This document shows positions 24,421-33,239 of a stretch of DNA of 64,000 bases, in pieces. Position numbers and translations under genes: made by a program. This stretch comes from Ureibacillus chungkukjangi (GTDB taxonomy: Bacteria; Bacillota; Bacilli; Bacillales_A; Planococcaceae): NCBI RefSeq assembly GCF_003217295.1, contig NZ_QJTJ01000007.1, forward strand, positions 1 through 64,000, given 5' to 3'. Numbering within the stretch: the stretch's first letter is position 1; each line of letters begins with the position of its first letter. Below the pieces are notes generated by a model, which saw only the letters and a list, made by a program, of their open reading frames with translations, did not search any database and had not been told where the DNA came from.

Positions 24421-26487
24421 CGTTTGTTTTGTAGGAGCCGAGAATACAAATTCTAGTTTTTCGTTCACTAGCTTCAGCTTGGCTTTTCCTTTTTTCCCGC
24501 TTTTCCATGTAAATCGAATTTCTCTTGTTTCTTTTCCTGTTAATAATTTTTTTGCATCAGTTGGGGTAATTTTCCCCTTCATGATCATCTTGCTGATAAA
24601 GAATTTACAAGCTTTATTGGAACAAGTATAGCCCTTGAAGCCTTCTACAACTGGTTGTCCACACTTTAGACATTTGCCTACTACGACAACTTGTTTTTCT
24701 GCCACACTCATATCTAAGCAGATAAAACCATCAGTCGTTTGCTTCACGTATGTGAGCATTTCTTTATAAAATTGGCTTGAGCTTAGCTGTCCATCCACTA
24801 TATCCTTAAGCTTTTTACTCCAAATGGCTGTTAGTTCTGGGGAAACAATATCATGCTTTCCAATGCTCTGTATAACATCGATACCAAATTGAGTTGCTTT
24901 AAAGGACTTTCCTTCTCGAGCAATCATCCCTATTGATATTAGCTTTTCAATAATTTCCGCGCGGGTTGCAGAGGTACCAATTCCCTCAGCATCCTTGAGA
25001 ACTTTCTGAAGCTCCTTGTCTTCGATAAACCGTCCTGCATGGAACATAGCATCCAATAGTGTGCTATCTGTATACCTTGCAGGTGGCTCTGTCATTTTTG
25101 ACAAGATTTTTGCATCCCTTATAGGAAGCTCCATATTTACCTGAAGCGTTGGTAAAGGTGTCTCCTGTTTCTTTTTGAAAGCATCATATAAAACAGTATA
25201 GCCCTTTTCAATGACCATATTGCCATTTGCTTTGAAAAACACATCATTCGATTGCAAAACAACCGCCGTTTTATCGATTACGTAAGCAGGCATAAAGATT
25301 GCTAATAATCTTCTCGCAATTAAATGATAGATTTTTGATTCTTGTGGTGATAGCTTTTTCCTTCCAATCGCTACCTCTGTGACGGTAATGGCATGGTGAT
25401 CTGTTAATTTTTTATCATCAACATACTTTTTCGAACGGATTGTCTTTTGAATATTATCTGGGCGACTTATTAAATTTTGAACAGTTGAACCGTACTCTTC
25501 TAAAGTTGCAAGAGACTGTAGATTTTCCCTAATATTTTGGGCAAAGGCTGTTGGCAAATGCTTGGACTCCGTACGAGGATAAGTAATTAGTTTTTTCTCA
25601 TACAAGCTTTGAGCAATTTTTAAGGTTTCAGAGGAAGTAAAGCCAAAAAACTTATTTGCCTCCTTTTGCAGTTCTAGCAAGGAATGTAATGGTGGTGCAC
25701 TTATTGTTTTTCGTTCTGTTTTAATATCTCGAACTACAGCACCTTGTCCAATTCTTGAAATTACCGCACGTGCTTCTTCTAAATTCTTCAGCTTATTTTC
25801 ATTAGTTTCTGGATTAAACCACATAGCTTTGAACTGGCCTAAATCCAGCTCAATTTGGAAATAAGGTTCAGGCTTAAATTGTAAAATCTCTAGTTCTCTT
25901 TTCACTACAATTGCTAGAGTCGGGGTCATCACTCGACCAATTTTAATGATGCGTCCACCCTTAACAGTCGCAGCTCTTGTAAGATTTAGACCAATCAGCC
26001 AATCAAAAATCGAACGATACATTGCCGCATTTCGCAAATTACGAATTAATAGATCCTGTTCATCTATTAAATTTAATAGTGCCTTTGAAATCGCACCATC
26101 TGTCGTTTGTGATGTCCAAAACCGTTTCACTGGTAGCTTACAACCAGCCCGCTTATAGAAGGAATAAAAAATATTTTCTCCTTCCATTCCAGCATCACAG
26201 GCGTTAATGATAAAATCATATCGATTCGTTTTTAAAATTTGTTCAATCTCTTTATATACCTTATAGGCTGATTTTTTCACTCGAAATTCATAGCGTTCTG
26301 GAATCATCGGTAATACGTTCAAATCCCACTTTTTCCACTCCGACTTATATTCATGTGGCTCCTTCAATTCTACGACGTGACCGACAAAGGACGTAAAATC
26401 AATTTCAAAAGGAAGCTGCATCTTTTTATATACTTTCTGGATATCACGCATGAGAGACGGTTTTTCTGCGATAAGTAATCCTTTCAT
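24412..26487 (-). CDS. topB: DNA topoisomerase III TopB
   Basis: Type IA topoisomerase that resolves hemicatenanes and replication or recombination intermediates. The 691-residue protein has a TOPRIM domain (MKGLLIAEKPSLMRDIQ, then INACDAGMEGE), RFWTSQTTDGAISKAL, the active-site tyrosine in ITYPRTESKHLP near residue 313, and a C-terminal zinc ribbon (CLKCGQPVVEGFKGYTCSNKAC). TopB lengths in Bacillus are about 700-730. ATG at 26487 follows GGGGGGATCTGCTA; the frame up to 26532 lacks a site. Single gene. Confidence 0.95.
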   Translation of the reverse strand: MKGLLIAEKPSLMRDIQKVYKKMQLPFEIDFTSFVGHVVELKEPHEYKSEWKKWDLNVLPMIPERYEFRVKKSAYKVYKEIEQILKTNRYDFIINACDAGMEGENIFYSFYKRAGCKLPVKRFWTSQTTDGAISKALLNLIDEQDLLIRNLRNAAMYRSIFDWLIGLNLTRAATVKGGRIIKIGRVMTPTLAIVVKRELEILQFKPEPYFQIELDLGQFKAMWFNPETNENKLKNLEEARAVISRIGQGAVVRDIKTERKTISAPPLHSLLELQKEANKFFGFTSSETLKIAQSLYEKKLITYPRTESKHLPTAFAQNIRENLQSLATLEEYGSTVQNLISRPDNIQKTIRSKKYVDDKKLTDHHAITVTEVAIGRKKLSPQESKIYHLIARRLLAIFMPAYVIDKTAVVLQSNDVFFKANGNMVIEKGYTVLYDAFKKKQETPLPTLQVNMELPIRDAKILSKMTEPPARYTDSTLLDAMFHAGRFIEDKELQKVLKDAEGIGTSATRAEIIEKLISIGMIAREGKSFKATQFGIDVIQSIGKHDIVSPELTAIWSKKLKDIVDGQLSSSQFYKEMLTYVKQTTDGFICLDMSVAEKQVVVVGKCLKCGQPVVEGFKGYTCSNKACKFFISKMIMKGKITPTDAKKLLTGKETREIRFTWKSGKKGKAKLKLVNEKLEFVFSAPTKQTKG

Positions 26488-26669
26488 TAGCAGATCCCCC
26501 CTTTCACTTAATAATATAAAAAATAGCTCCATTTTTTAAGTGTAATTGCGAAAATAATTTTTTGGGCACTTTTTGCCAGTTTAACGCGACTTAATCATAT
26601 GATAGACTTTCATTATCAGCATTTTCCAAAAAAGAAGTAATTTTGGTAAAATCAATCGCTGGTTAGAAG

Positions 26670-27242
26670 GTGAAGAGAATTAAGAAATTTGGTTTTTTAT
26701 TGATTATTTTAACAGTTGTATTATTAGCTGGTTGTGTGAAAGAAGAAACCTTGGAGGAATACTTTCATAAAGAAATGACGAAAAATTTGGATGCCGAAGT
26801 AGTTAAAGAAACAAATTATTCTTATGCTCTTGTGCATCAGGAACTAAATGTAGTTCATGAAAACGATGGGATTGCTATTTTCACTCAAAACTCTACAGAC
26901 GGAGAACAAATATATATAGCTTATATGGAGAAAGAAAAGGGAATCTGGAATTGGAGGCAATCAAGGGGAGCTGAGTGGGATACTCCTGTAAAGTGGTCTG
27001 CAATGCACCAATCTCCTTACATTTATTCTGGTGCAATAAGCGACAACGCCATAAAAAAAGTGTATGCCGGTGATATCCAAGCGAAAATCATTCAAATTGA
27101 AGGCGATAAAAGGTTTTGGTACGCCAATAGCAGTGAAAAAGATGTTGAAGTCAAAATGGAAATGCTAGATGGAACTCAGCAGGTGGTTGATAAAGTTGAC
27201 GTAGAGATGCTGAAGAATTGGAATTTCGAAGACAGCGAATAG
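26670..27242 (+). CDS. Hypothetical lipoprotein, 190 aa
   Basis: A type II signal peptide (KRIKKFGFLLIILTVVLLAGC) with the cysteine at residue 22 anchors a 168-residue extracytoplasmic domain. That domain is rich in tryptophan and tyrosine (IWNWRQSRGAEWDTPVKW, KRFWYANS) and has no signature I recognise. The start is GTG at 26670; the only purine stretch (AGAAG) is very close, so initiation may be weak. Divergent from topB. Confidence 0.65.
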   Translation: MKRIKKFGFLLIILTVVLLAGCVKEETLEEYFHKEMTKNLDAEVVKETNYSYALVHQELNVVHENDGIAIFTQNSTDGEQIYIAYMEKEKGIWNWRQSRGAEWDTPVKWSAMHQSPYIYSGAISDNAIKKVYAGDIQAKIIQIEGDKRFWYANSSEKDVEVKMEMLDGTQQVVDKVDVEMLKNWNFEDSE

Positions 27243-27264
27243 ATGCTCAGCATTTTTTTTACAA

Positions 27265-27300
27265 AGTATGGGGACCTTTAAAGTAATAGGCTCCCCATTT
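27265..27300 (+). terminator. Terminator of the 26670-27242 lipoprotein gene
   Basis: Stem ATGGGGACC with GGCTCCCCAT followed by TTTTAA. Confidence 0.75.
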
Positions 27301-27806
27301 TAATGTAATCTGTATTGGATTAGTTGGCTGTTCTTCCCACAATATTCCTCACTACCATTTCTACTAATTTCCTGGAAGCCTAGCTTTTCCAGCATTTTTC
27401 TGGAACGGATATTCGCTTCATGTGTTTCTGCACTAAATGTTGATATCCTCATATTCGTTGTAGCATAATCCATCAAAAGTTTTGCAGCAGCGAAGCCAAT
27501 CCCTTTCCCCCATAACCTACTTTCACCAATTGCAAGACCAAGCTCAGCAGATTTACCCTTTATACAAGCCAAGTCTGCATAACCTACCAAGTCCCCATTG
27601 ACCTCTATACCCAATCTTATAAATTCATCAGTAGCATTATTTACGCATCGAAGCCACCAACTATAAAGCTCTTCTGGACTTCGATTTAACTCCCAACCAT
27701 TTGCTAGACAAAAAGATGTATCCTTACTCCATTTCAAAACAGCTTCAAAATCTTCATCGGTTATCTGCCGCAGCTTTATGCTATAGGGTGAACTATACGT
27801 ATCCAT
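27300..27806 (-). CDS. GNAT N-acetyltransferase
   Basis: A 168-residue single-domain acetyltransferase: IKLRQITDEDFEAVLKW at the start, AELGLAIGESRLWGKGIGFAAAKLLMDYA as the acetyl-CoA block near residue 95, and STFSAETHEANIRSRKMLEKLGFQE near the end. It looks RimI/RimJ-like and its acceptor is unknown. ATG at 27806 has GGGAGG six bases upstream; the frame to 27851 is longer than the family needs. Confidence 0.85.
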   Translation of the reverse strand: MDTYSSPYSIKLRQITDEDFEAVLKWSKDTSFCLANGWELNRSPEELYSWWLRCVNNATDEFIRLGIEVNGDLVGYADLACIKGKSAELGLAIGESRLWGKGIGFAAAKLLMDYATTNMRISTFSAETHEANIRSRKMLEKLGFQEISRNGSEEYCGKNSQLIQYRLH

Positions 27807-27960
27807 ATCTTGCCTCCCATCTAATTTAATATGAAGCTCTATGACTATCATCCGCTCACCCTCATTACGGAAAGTTAACTTTCCATAAAAGTTATAGACA
27901 AAAAAGTGAATGATCTCAATCTCCTAGATCATCCTCTATTTCTATGACGATAAAAACTTA

Positions 27961-28356
27961 TCAAATCTTACCTTGTTCAATATGGTTCGCAAATTCGTTT
28001 AGAAAAGTGCGAAGTCCTTTTCTAAATTCAATTACCACCGCTCTATCTTTAAATAGTAAAAGATTTTCTTTTTTTCTTAAAATGTCCTCTAAGCTCCAGG
28101 ACAGGAATTTAGGGTTTATTTTTTTGTCTGTTTTTTGCTCTAAGTAATACAAATAATTCGTTTTAAAAATCCATCTCATTGTAAACGGTGCTGGTCGACC
28201 AGTGAATTGAACCTGATCCCTATTAGCTACCTTAATAAGCTTTTCATAAAACTCTGAGTCCCCTATATAATTAACGTAAACTCGATACGGTAATTCAGCG
28301 TTTTGATCCTCTTCTACCATTACTTTAAATTCATATGCTGCTGTATTATTTTTCAA
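27961..28356 (-). CDS. Hypothetical protein, 131 aa
   Basis: Unrecognised soluble protein. It begins MKNNTAAYEFKVMVEED and contains FTGRPAPFTMRWIFKTNYLYYLEQK, with an aromatic basic centre, then a charged helical end. No signal peptide or membrane segment is seen. The start is TTG at 28356, seven bases after GGAAGGGAC. It stands alone between the GNAT gene and a divergent small membrane gene. Confidence 0.55.
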   Translation of the reverse strand: MKNNTAAYEFKVMVEEDQNAELPYRVYVNYIGDSEFYEKLIKVANRDQVQFTGRPAPFTMRWIFKTNYLYYLEQKTDKKINPKFLSWSLEDILRKKENLLLFKDRAVVIEFRKGLRTFLNEFANHIEQGKI

Positions 28357-28533
28357 TTTGTCCCTTCCTTTTCAATAACTAGGTTAGATACATAAAATAT
28401 ATCATAAACAAGAGGGGACTTAACGGCTTTTGTCGCATTATCTTTCTTTTGAAAACGCTTCATTTTTCTTACTATTCAGAATTACAAATGGTATAATAAG
28501 GTAAGAACTTTTTCTGAAACGGAGATGGTTAGG

Positions 28534-28755
28534 GTGAAGTATTTTAAATATGCAATTTCTGGTATATTAGTAGGAATATTCATCGTTCCAATAGTTTTTA
28601 ATTGGTTAGCAATTCCACTGTTCGACCAAGTGCTTTACATGTTATTTGGAGAGCCAGATAACCCATTAAGCATAAGTTTAGCCATCATTTTCACTTTAGG
28701 GATTATTACATTAGCCATCCTCTTACCTATATCAAGAAAAAAAGCGGATACTTAA
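28534..28755 (+). CDS. Small two-pass membrane protein, 73 aa
   Basis: Unrecognised. Hydrophobic segments at about residues 8-30 and 46-65 flank a loop with FGEPDNPLS. The GTG at 28534 is nine bases after GGAG; the ATG at 28525 abuts that site and is unlikely. A terminator follows directly, so it is a single-gene unit. Confidence 0.6.
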   Translation: MKYFKYAISGILVGIFIVPIVFNWLAIPLFDQVLYMLFGEPDNPLSISLAIIFTLGIITLAILLPISRKKADT

Positions 28756-28761
28756 GTCTTC

Positions 28762-28792
28762 TACCTCACTGACGAAGTGAGGTATTTATTTT
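28762..28792 (+). terminator. Terminator, bidirectional in position
   Basis: Perfect 9-bp stem TACCTCACT with AGTGAGGTA then TTTATTTT on the plus strand. Confidence 0.85.
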
Positions 28793-28803
28793 GAATTCTA
28801 ATT

Positions 28804-29808
28804 TCACTCCGCTTCAGGGTAGAATTTCTTATCCCAAAAATAGTATTGGCTAGCCACTTCGTCTGTAAGCTTGTAGAAATATAGACTGACTTGTTCGTCA
28901 TTTGCAGCACCGAGATCGTTGCTTGTAGCATCAATATGTCGCCAGCCCTCATCCGTTTTTACTAGATTCCATGCATGGGCTGTATTATTATCAGACTCAG
29001 TAAGATAACCGACTACAAACTGACTTTCTATTCCCGCTTTTTCCAATAGCATTTGCATAGCAATTGCATAGGCCTGACATACCCCTTCCCCCAACACAAA
29101 GAATCCATAAGGAGAATGGTAACGGAAATCTCCTCCATCCACATATTCTATCTGCTCAATGACCGCTCGATGAATAATTGAGATTTTCTCATCATTTGTT
29201 TTCCCATCTAATTCAAGACCAGTGTAAAACTCTTCTAATTTTGGTTTAATCGTTGCCATTTCAATATTATTCGTTGTATAGAGTACGTTAAAGTGTATAA
29301 AATATTTGCCTTCCACTGCTTCTACCATTCCATATTGTAGATAAGGGACTGTTGCTAAAATCATCGGACTGCTATAATACGCATCCGCTACCATTTGTTC
29401 TAAATTTTCCAACGCAGTTCCAGAATAGGCTATAAGAAAACGAAGATCATAATCTAGCATAGCTGATTGAATCGTTTCCTTAAGTGTTGCTTCATCCTTT
29501 GCTTCCATGATTGAGCCATATGTATTCCGGACATACCTCTCATCATCAAATAACTCTATAAGTGTTTTCCCTTCCGTTTCACTAGCCAACCTATTTACGG
29601 GTATATCAATAAAATCAGAAGTCATATGAAACCATTCATAATTATCCGGATCCTGTTTCACTACCGCCTCATCAGCTACCACAGGGATTACTTCGTTTTC
29701 ATCCTCTGTACATCCTACTAGTAGCACAGCTCCTAAAATAAAAAATAGCTTTTTAACTTTGTCTAATATCTTAAGCCCACCTTCCCTTAATTGAGTAAGA
29801 TCAATCAA
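28804..29808 (-). CDS. Transglutaminase-like lipoprotein
   Basis: An extracytoplasmic protein of up to 334 residues with lipobox LLVGC at residue 33 and a C-terminal transglutaminase-like domain (about residues 205-310) with the catalytic triad in EGVCQAYAIAMQMLL (Cys), TAHAWNLV (His) and WRHIDATSND (Asp). Such domains act as peptidases or cross-linkers at the cell wall. The start is doubtful: TTG at 29808 has no ribosome site, while AAGGTGGG at 29778 has no usual start codon after it. Single gene facing a convergent neighbour. Confidence 0.8.
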   Translation of the reverse strand: MIDLTQLREGGLKILDKVKKLFFILGAVLLVGCTEDENEVIPVVADEAVVKQDPDNYEWFHMTSDFIDIPVNRLASETEGKTLIELFDDERYVRNTYGSIMEAKDEATLKETIQSAMLDYDLRFLIAYSGTALENLEQMVADAYYSSPMILATVPYLQYGMVEAVEGKYFIHFNVLYTTNNIEMATIKPKLEEFYTGLELDGKTNDEKISIIHRAVIEQIEYVDGGDFRYHSPYGFFVLGEGVCQAYAIAMQMLLEKAGIESQFVVGYLTESDNNTAHAWNLVKTDEGWRHIDATSNDLGAANDEQVSLYFYKLTDEVASQYYFWDKKFYPEAE

Positions 29809-29928
29809 TTATAGCTATTTAAATCATACTATCATTTTCAAGTTTTTTCCTTATTTTTTATAATTTTAGTGATAATTCTCTTTATGCGTTTTGATTGTGG
29901 ATGTATTTAGGTGAATTAGGAATTGAGC

Positions 29929-29957
29929 TAAAAAAAAACGCTTGAAATAAGCGTTTT
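29929..29957 (-). terminator. Terminator of the YibE/F gene pair
   Basis: Stem AAACGCTT with AAGCGTTT followed on the minus strand by nine T. Confidence 0.92.
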
Positions 29958-29975
29958 TTCTCGGGAGGAGCTATC

Positions 29976-30743
29976 TTAGCAATCCTTGCTATTATTTTTC
30001 ACTAAAAAATAGGCCGTGATCCAGGAGGTAACAGGTATTACAGCTGTTACTCCAATTGCAGCACACAGAATTGTTATCATTTCCGAGCTAAAAATTTTTG
30101 AATTGACGATTTCACCAAGTGAGTAAGATAAATCTTTAAACCATATCAGGAGTGCTAGGTAGGCACCGAAAAAGGCAAAGAATAATGTATTTGTACTTGT
30201 ACCTAAGATGTCTCTGCCGATACTAAGTCCAAAGGCGAATAATTCTTTTCGACTTATGTCGGGATGATGATACTGCATTTCGCGCATGGGCGATGCAATA
30301 GCCATGGCCGCATCAGTAATGGCACCAATTGTACTCATGATTATTACTGAAACAGCAATTTTCACAAAATCAATTCCGATTAAAAAGGAAAACATGCCCA
30401 TTTCTTCGGTTTCCTCTTCACCAAAGCCCTGAATCATTGCATTGTTCGTAATGATGCTTATAAAAACGACTAGAATCAAGGTAGTGATCATCGTTGAGAT
30501 AAAGGCAGTCTTTGTTTTTTTGTTCACTTCATTAATATAAAAAAGATTGATGCAGCTAATGGCTACACATGCAATCATGGTTAAAATGATAGAGTTAATA
30601 TCAGGAACATTCATAAAAAAGAGTGTTACGATAATAACCCCAAAATTAAGAAATAAAGCGATAAATGACCTTACGCCTTTTCTTCCTCCAATCAGACTCA
30701 TTAATAGGAATAATATTCCTGCTAACAATACTAATACATTCAT
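29976..30743 (-). CDS. YibE/F family membrane protein (short paralog)
   Basis: A 255-residue polytopic protein with about seven hydrophobic segments, of the YibE/F family (DUF5058-like neighbours are not seen). It shares with its upstream partner the pattern IGRDILGTSTNTLFFAFFGAYLALLIWF, equivalent to IGKDIMGTMTNILFFAYVSGSIPMLILYF there. Role is unknown; ion or small-solute transport is a guess. ATG at 30743 overlaps the upstream stop by four bases. Confidence 0.8.
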   Translation of the reverse strand: MNVLVLLAGILFLLMSLIGGRKGVRSFIALFLNFGVIIVTLFFMNVPDINSIILTMIACVAISCINLFYINEVNKKTKTAFISTMITTLILVVFISIITNNAMIQGFGEEETEEMGMFSFLIGIDFVKIAVSVIIMSTIGAITDAAMAIASPMREMQYHHPDISRKELFAFGLSIGRDILGTSTNTLFFAFFGAYLALLIWFKDLSYSLGEIVNSKIFSSEMITILCAAIGVTAVIPVTSWITAYFLVKNNSKDC

Positions 30744-31879
30744 TGTCTTGCCCTCTTTCTATTTACAAAAAATATCGTCGTATAGAGTCCAATTGGGATA
30801 GTGAGTACAATCCCAATTCCTCCTGCCAATGCTCGAGCCAATTCTAAAGATAGATTTAAGGAAAGAGTATAGCCAAATGGAGACGCATTTTTAAAATAGA
30901 GAATAAGCATAGGAATTGAACCACTCACATAAGCAAAAAATAAAATATTGGTCATCGTTCCCATAATATCTTTTCCAATTTCCATTCCCGAATGAATCAG
31001 TGCCTTAACGGAAATATTATTATCCTTCTCATACAGCCCAAAAATAGAGGAGGACATTGTAATAGCTACATCCATCACTGCACCAAGAGACCCTATGAAT
31101 AGTCCTGCCATAAATACCGTTTTATAGGGTCGAGTTATAAATTGTAATTCCTCATATCGAAGACCATGCTCTCCGGTTACCAATAATGCTAGATAAGTAA
31201 TGAGAAGTGAACTAAAGGTTCCGAGTAATGTGGCTATAATGGCTGCATATGTCTTCTCATTCAAGCCATTTACGAGTAATAAAGAAATTACAGTAAATAA
31301 AATAATACTTATACTGCAAATCAATATCAGACTCCGCTCAGAATTATTGATATATAAATCCAATGCGTAAGATAAAATCACAGCATTCACAACTAAGCTA
31401 ATAATCGACAATAGCCCCTGCCGTCTACCAACAAGCAGTAAAACAAAAATGAAGACCCATGCAATCATGACCAAATATTTATCACGCTTGACACCCGTAA
31501 TAGTTCCCGTTCGCTCCGAACCTGCTGCAATTTTTTCATCGATTTTGATAAATAACTCATTGCCAGCTTCAAACTTATGGTCAAGTGCTTTGGAATCCGA
31601 AAATTCATTAACTAATTGAATCTCTGTACCTTTGTCTTTCCCATTCATCAATTCTGCTACGAGATGTTGGACATGTACAGCATCTGTATTATTATTTAAA
31701 TCCTCTATTTCTGTTGATTCTACTATATTTGTTTTAACAACCTTAGCTATTGGTTCTTCATAAAATGAATAGTTATTATGTACAAAAATAAGCGAGCCTA
31801 CAAAGGAGCATAGTAGTAGGATGATAAAAATTTTATGTTTGTAAGTCATCTTGTCATAGATGTTTTTAAATGTATGCAT
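30740..31879 (-). CDS. YibE/F family membrane protein (long paralog with extracytoplasmic domain)
   Basis: A 379-residue protein: one N-terminal membrane segment, an extracytoplasmic beta-rich domain of about 100 residues (VVKTNIVEST, AELMNGKDKGTEIQLVNEF), then seven membrane segments of the YibE/F fold with GSLGAVMDVAITMSSS and GKDIMGTMTNILFFAY. The extracytoplasmic domain is the main difference from the downstream paralog. ATG at 31879 follows AGGAGGTTTTAAGC. The pair is translationally coupled, so they may form a heteromeric complex. Confidence 0.85.
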   Translation of the reverse strand: MHTFKNIYDKMTYKHKIFIILLLCSFVGSLIFVHNNYSFYEEPIAKVVKTNIVESTEIEDLNNNTDAVHVQHLVAELMNGKDKGTEIQLVNEFSDSKALDHKFEAGNELFIKIDEKIAAGSERTGTITGVKRDKYLVMIAWVFIFVLLLVGRRQGLLSIISLVVNAVILSYALDLYINNSERSLILICSISIILFTVISLLLVNGLNEKTYAAIIATLLGTFSSLLITYLALLVTGEHGLRYEELQFITRPYKTVFMAGLFIGSLGAVMDVAITMSSSIFGLYEKDNNISVKALIHSGMEIGKDIMGTMTNILFFAYVSGSIPMLILYFKNASPFGYTLSLNLSLELARALAGGIGIVLTIPIGLYTTIFFVNRKRARQ

Positions 31880-31963
31880 GCTTAAAACCTCCTACAAAAT
31901 CATATCTCAACAAAGTAAATGATGTATAGCTTAAAGTCCTGTTTACATGAAAACGTAGAAGCA

Positions 31964-31996
31964 AATGAAAATAGCCCAAGGAATTCTCCAGGGGCT
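31964..31996 (-). terminator. Terminator of the 32033-32599 gene
   Basis: Stem AGCCCCTGG with CCTTGGGCT (two mismatches near the loop), followed on the minus strand by ATTTTC. Moderate quality. Confidence 0.6.
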
Positions 31997-32032
31997 TGGC
32001 TTTTCAATATTTTCTTATCCTCCTAAAATTGT

Positions 32033-32599
32033 TCAGCCTTCACCTACCTTGTAGTCAATTGTATTTGCAATTTGCACAAGTACATCGGCTGTAACTATAT
32101 TTGCCACGTCCTTATCTATGCTAAAGATATATTGCCAATTTTCTCTTTCAAATATTAAGAGGTTAAATCCAAGAGCTGCCTTCTCAGAATAAAATGCATC
32201 CTTCCCATTCTCTAGCTTCAATGACTTTAAACCATGTTCTTCTCTAAATGGTATCTTATACTTAATAGGTCTAACTTCGATTTTGAAATGGTGCTGAGGA
32301 TTTTGATCACTAATCATGGTCAATTCAAAATGATCATTCATTTCCCCATCCGCATCAGTAAACCTACCAAAGTGGTGTGTGAATTGAATTGGAGGAATTC
32401 TAAGTGGAAGCTTTAGCTCCTCTTTAAAATGCTTTTCAAACTCTCTTGCTGCTGCCTCTGCTGACTTATAACCGAAACTAGGAAGAATTTCTTCTAAAGG
32501 CTGAGGAGAATCACTTGAATTAGCTAAAGTAGTTTTATAACTTAGCCCACCTAGAATAGCTACGAGCAATAATACGATAAGCGGAAACTTGAGTCTCAA
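32033..32599 (-). CDS. Secreted or membrane-anchored protein (paralog of 2866-3393)
   Basis: A 188-residue protein with an N-terminal signal or anchor (LKFPLIVLLLVAILGGLSY) and the same extracytoplasmic domain as the protein at 2866-3393: FGYKSAEAAAREFEK, LPLRIPPIQFTHHFG, HFKIEVRPIKY and WQYIFSIDKDVAN. The shared blocks run in the same order over the whole domain. The start is TTG at 32599 after TAGGAGCGTTTATA. Unknown function; single gene with its own terminator. Confidence 0.65.
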   Translation of the reverse strand: MRLKFPLIVLLLVAILGGLSYKTTLANSSDSPQPLEEILPSFGYKSAEAAAREFEKHFKEELKLPLRIPPIQFTHHFGRFTDADGEMNDHFELTMISDQNPQHHFKIEVRPIKYKIPFREEHGLKSLKLENGKDAFYSEKAALGFNLLIFERENWQYIFSIDKDVANIVTADVLVQIANTIDYKVGEG

Positions 32600-32733
32600 T
32601 ATAAACGCTCCTAATTGTATTTAGGATTATTTTCTACTATTTAAAAGGAAATATTCACTTTATGAATATCAATTTAATACATAAATTTCCAAAATCGATT
32701 ATAATGAGCTAAAAGGCTTAAATAGGTGATCGA

Positions 32734-33123
32734 ATGAAAAATATCAAATCCTCAAATTTTTTATTTATCTTAGGTGTATTTATTTTGGTTTCTGCTTATT
32801 TGATTCAATTAGTAATTACTTCTGATATACCTGTCATTTTCTCAATTTCTGAAGCGATTTTTTTACAGCTAGTTTTATTTATTTCTACTGTCTTATTTAT
32901 TTTCGCTTCAATTTTACTTTCTAAAAAAAGTACACGCTATGTTGTTATAGCTATGTTCACTCTCATATTCGTGGTTACCTTATCAAGCTTCTTAACCGAT
33001 ACTGATGCAGAGTACTTTACTGTTTCATATGCACTCCTTACACTTCCCTTTGTGCTACAGCCTCTACTGCTTGTATTATTAAATGGATTTTTAATAATTA
33101 AATTTAGAAAAGTCACGGAGTAA
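32734..33123 (+). CDS. Hypothetical four-pass membrane protein, 129 aa
   Basis: Unrecognised. Four hydrophobic segments (about residues 8-30, 38-62, 68-88, 98-120) with short charged ends (KNIKSSN at the start, KFRKVTE at the end). ATG at 32734 follows AGGTGATCGA. It is divergent from the secreted protein gene and precedes a deacetylase gene by 116 bases, possibly on its own message. Confidence 0.6.
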   Translation: MKNIKSSNFLFILGVFILVSAYLIQLVITSDIPVIFSISEAIFLQLVLFISTVLFIFASILLSKKSTRYVVIAMFTLIFVVTLSSFLTDTDAEYFTVSYALLTLPFVLQPLLLVLLNGFLIIKFRKVTE

Positions 33124-33239
33124 TCGAATCAGATCTTTTTTTCTATTCCAGAGATTTTTTCATTTCAAGCAAACATAATTCCTTTACAAATTGGGAAACT
33201 TAATATCGTTAAAATTATATGATTTTAAAGGGAGAACTA

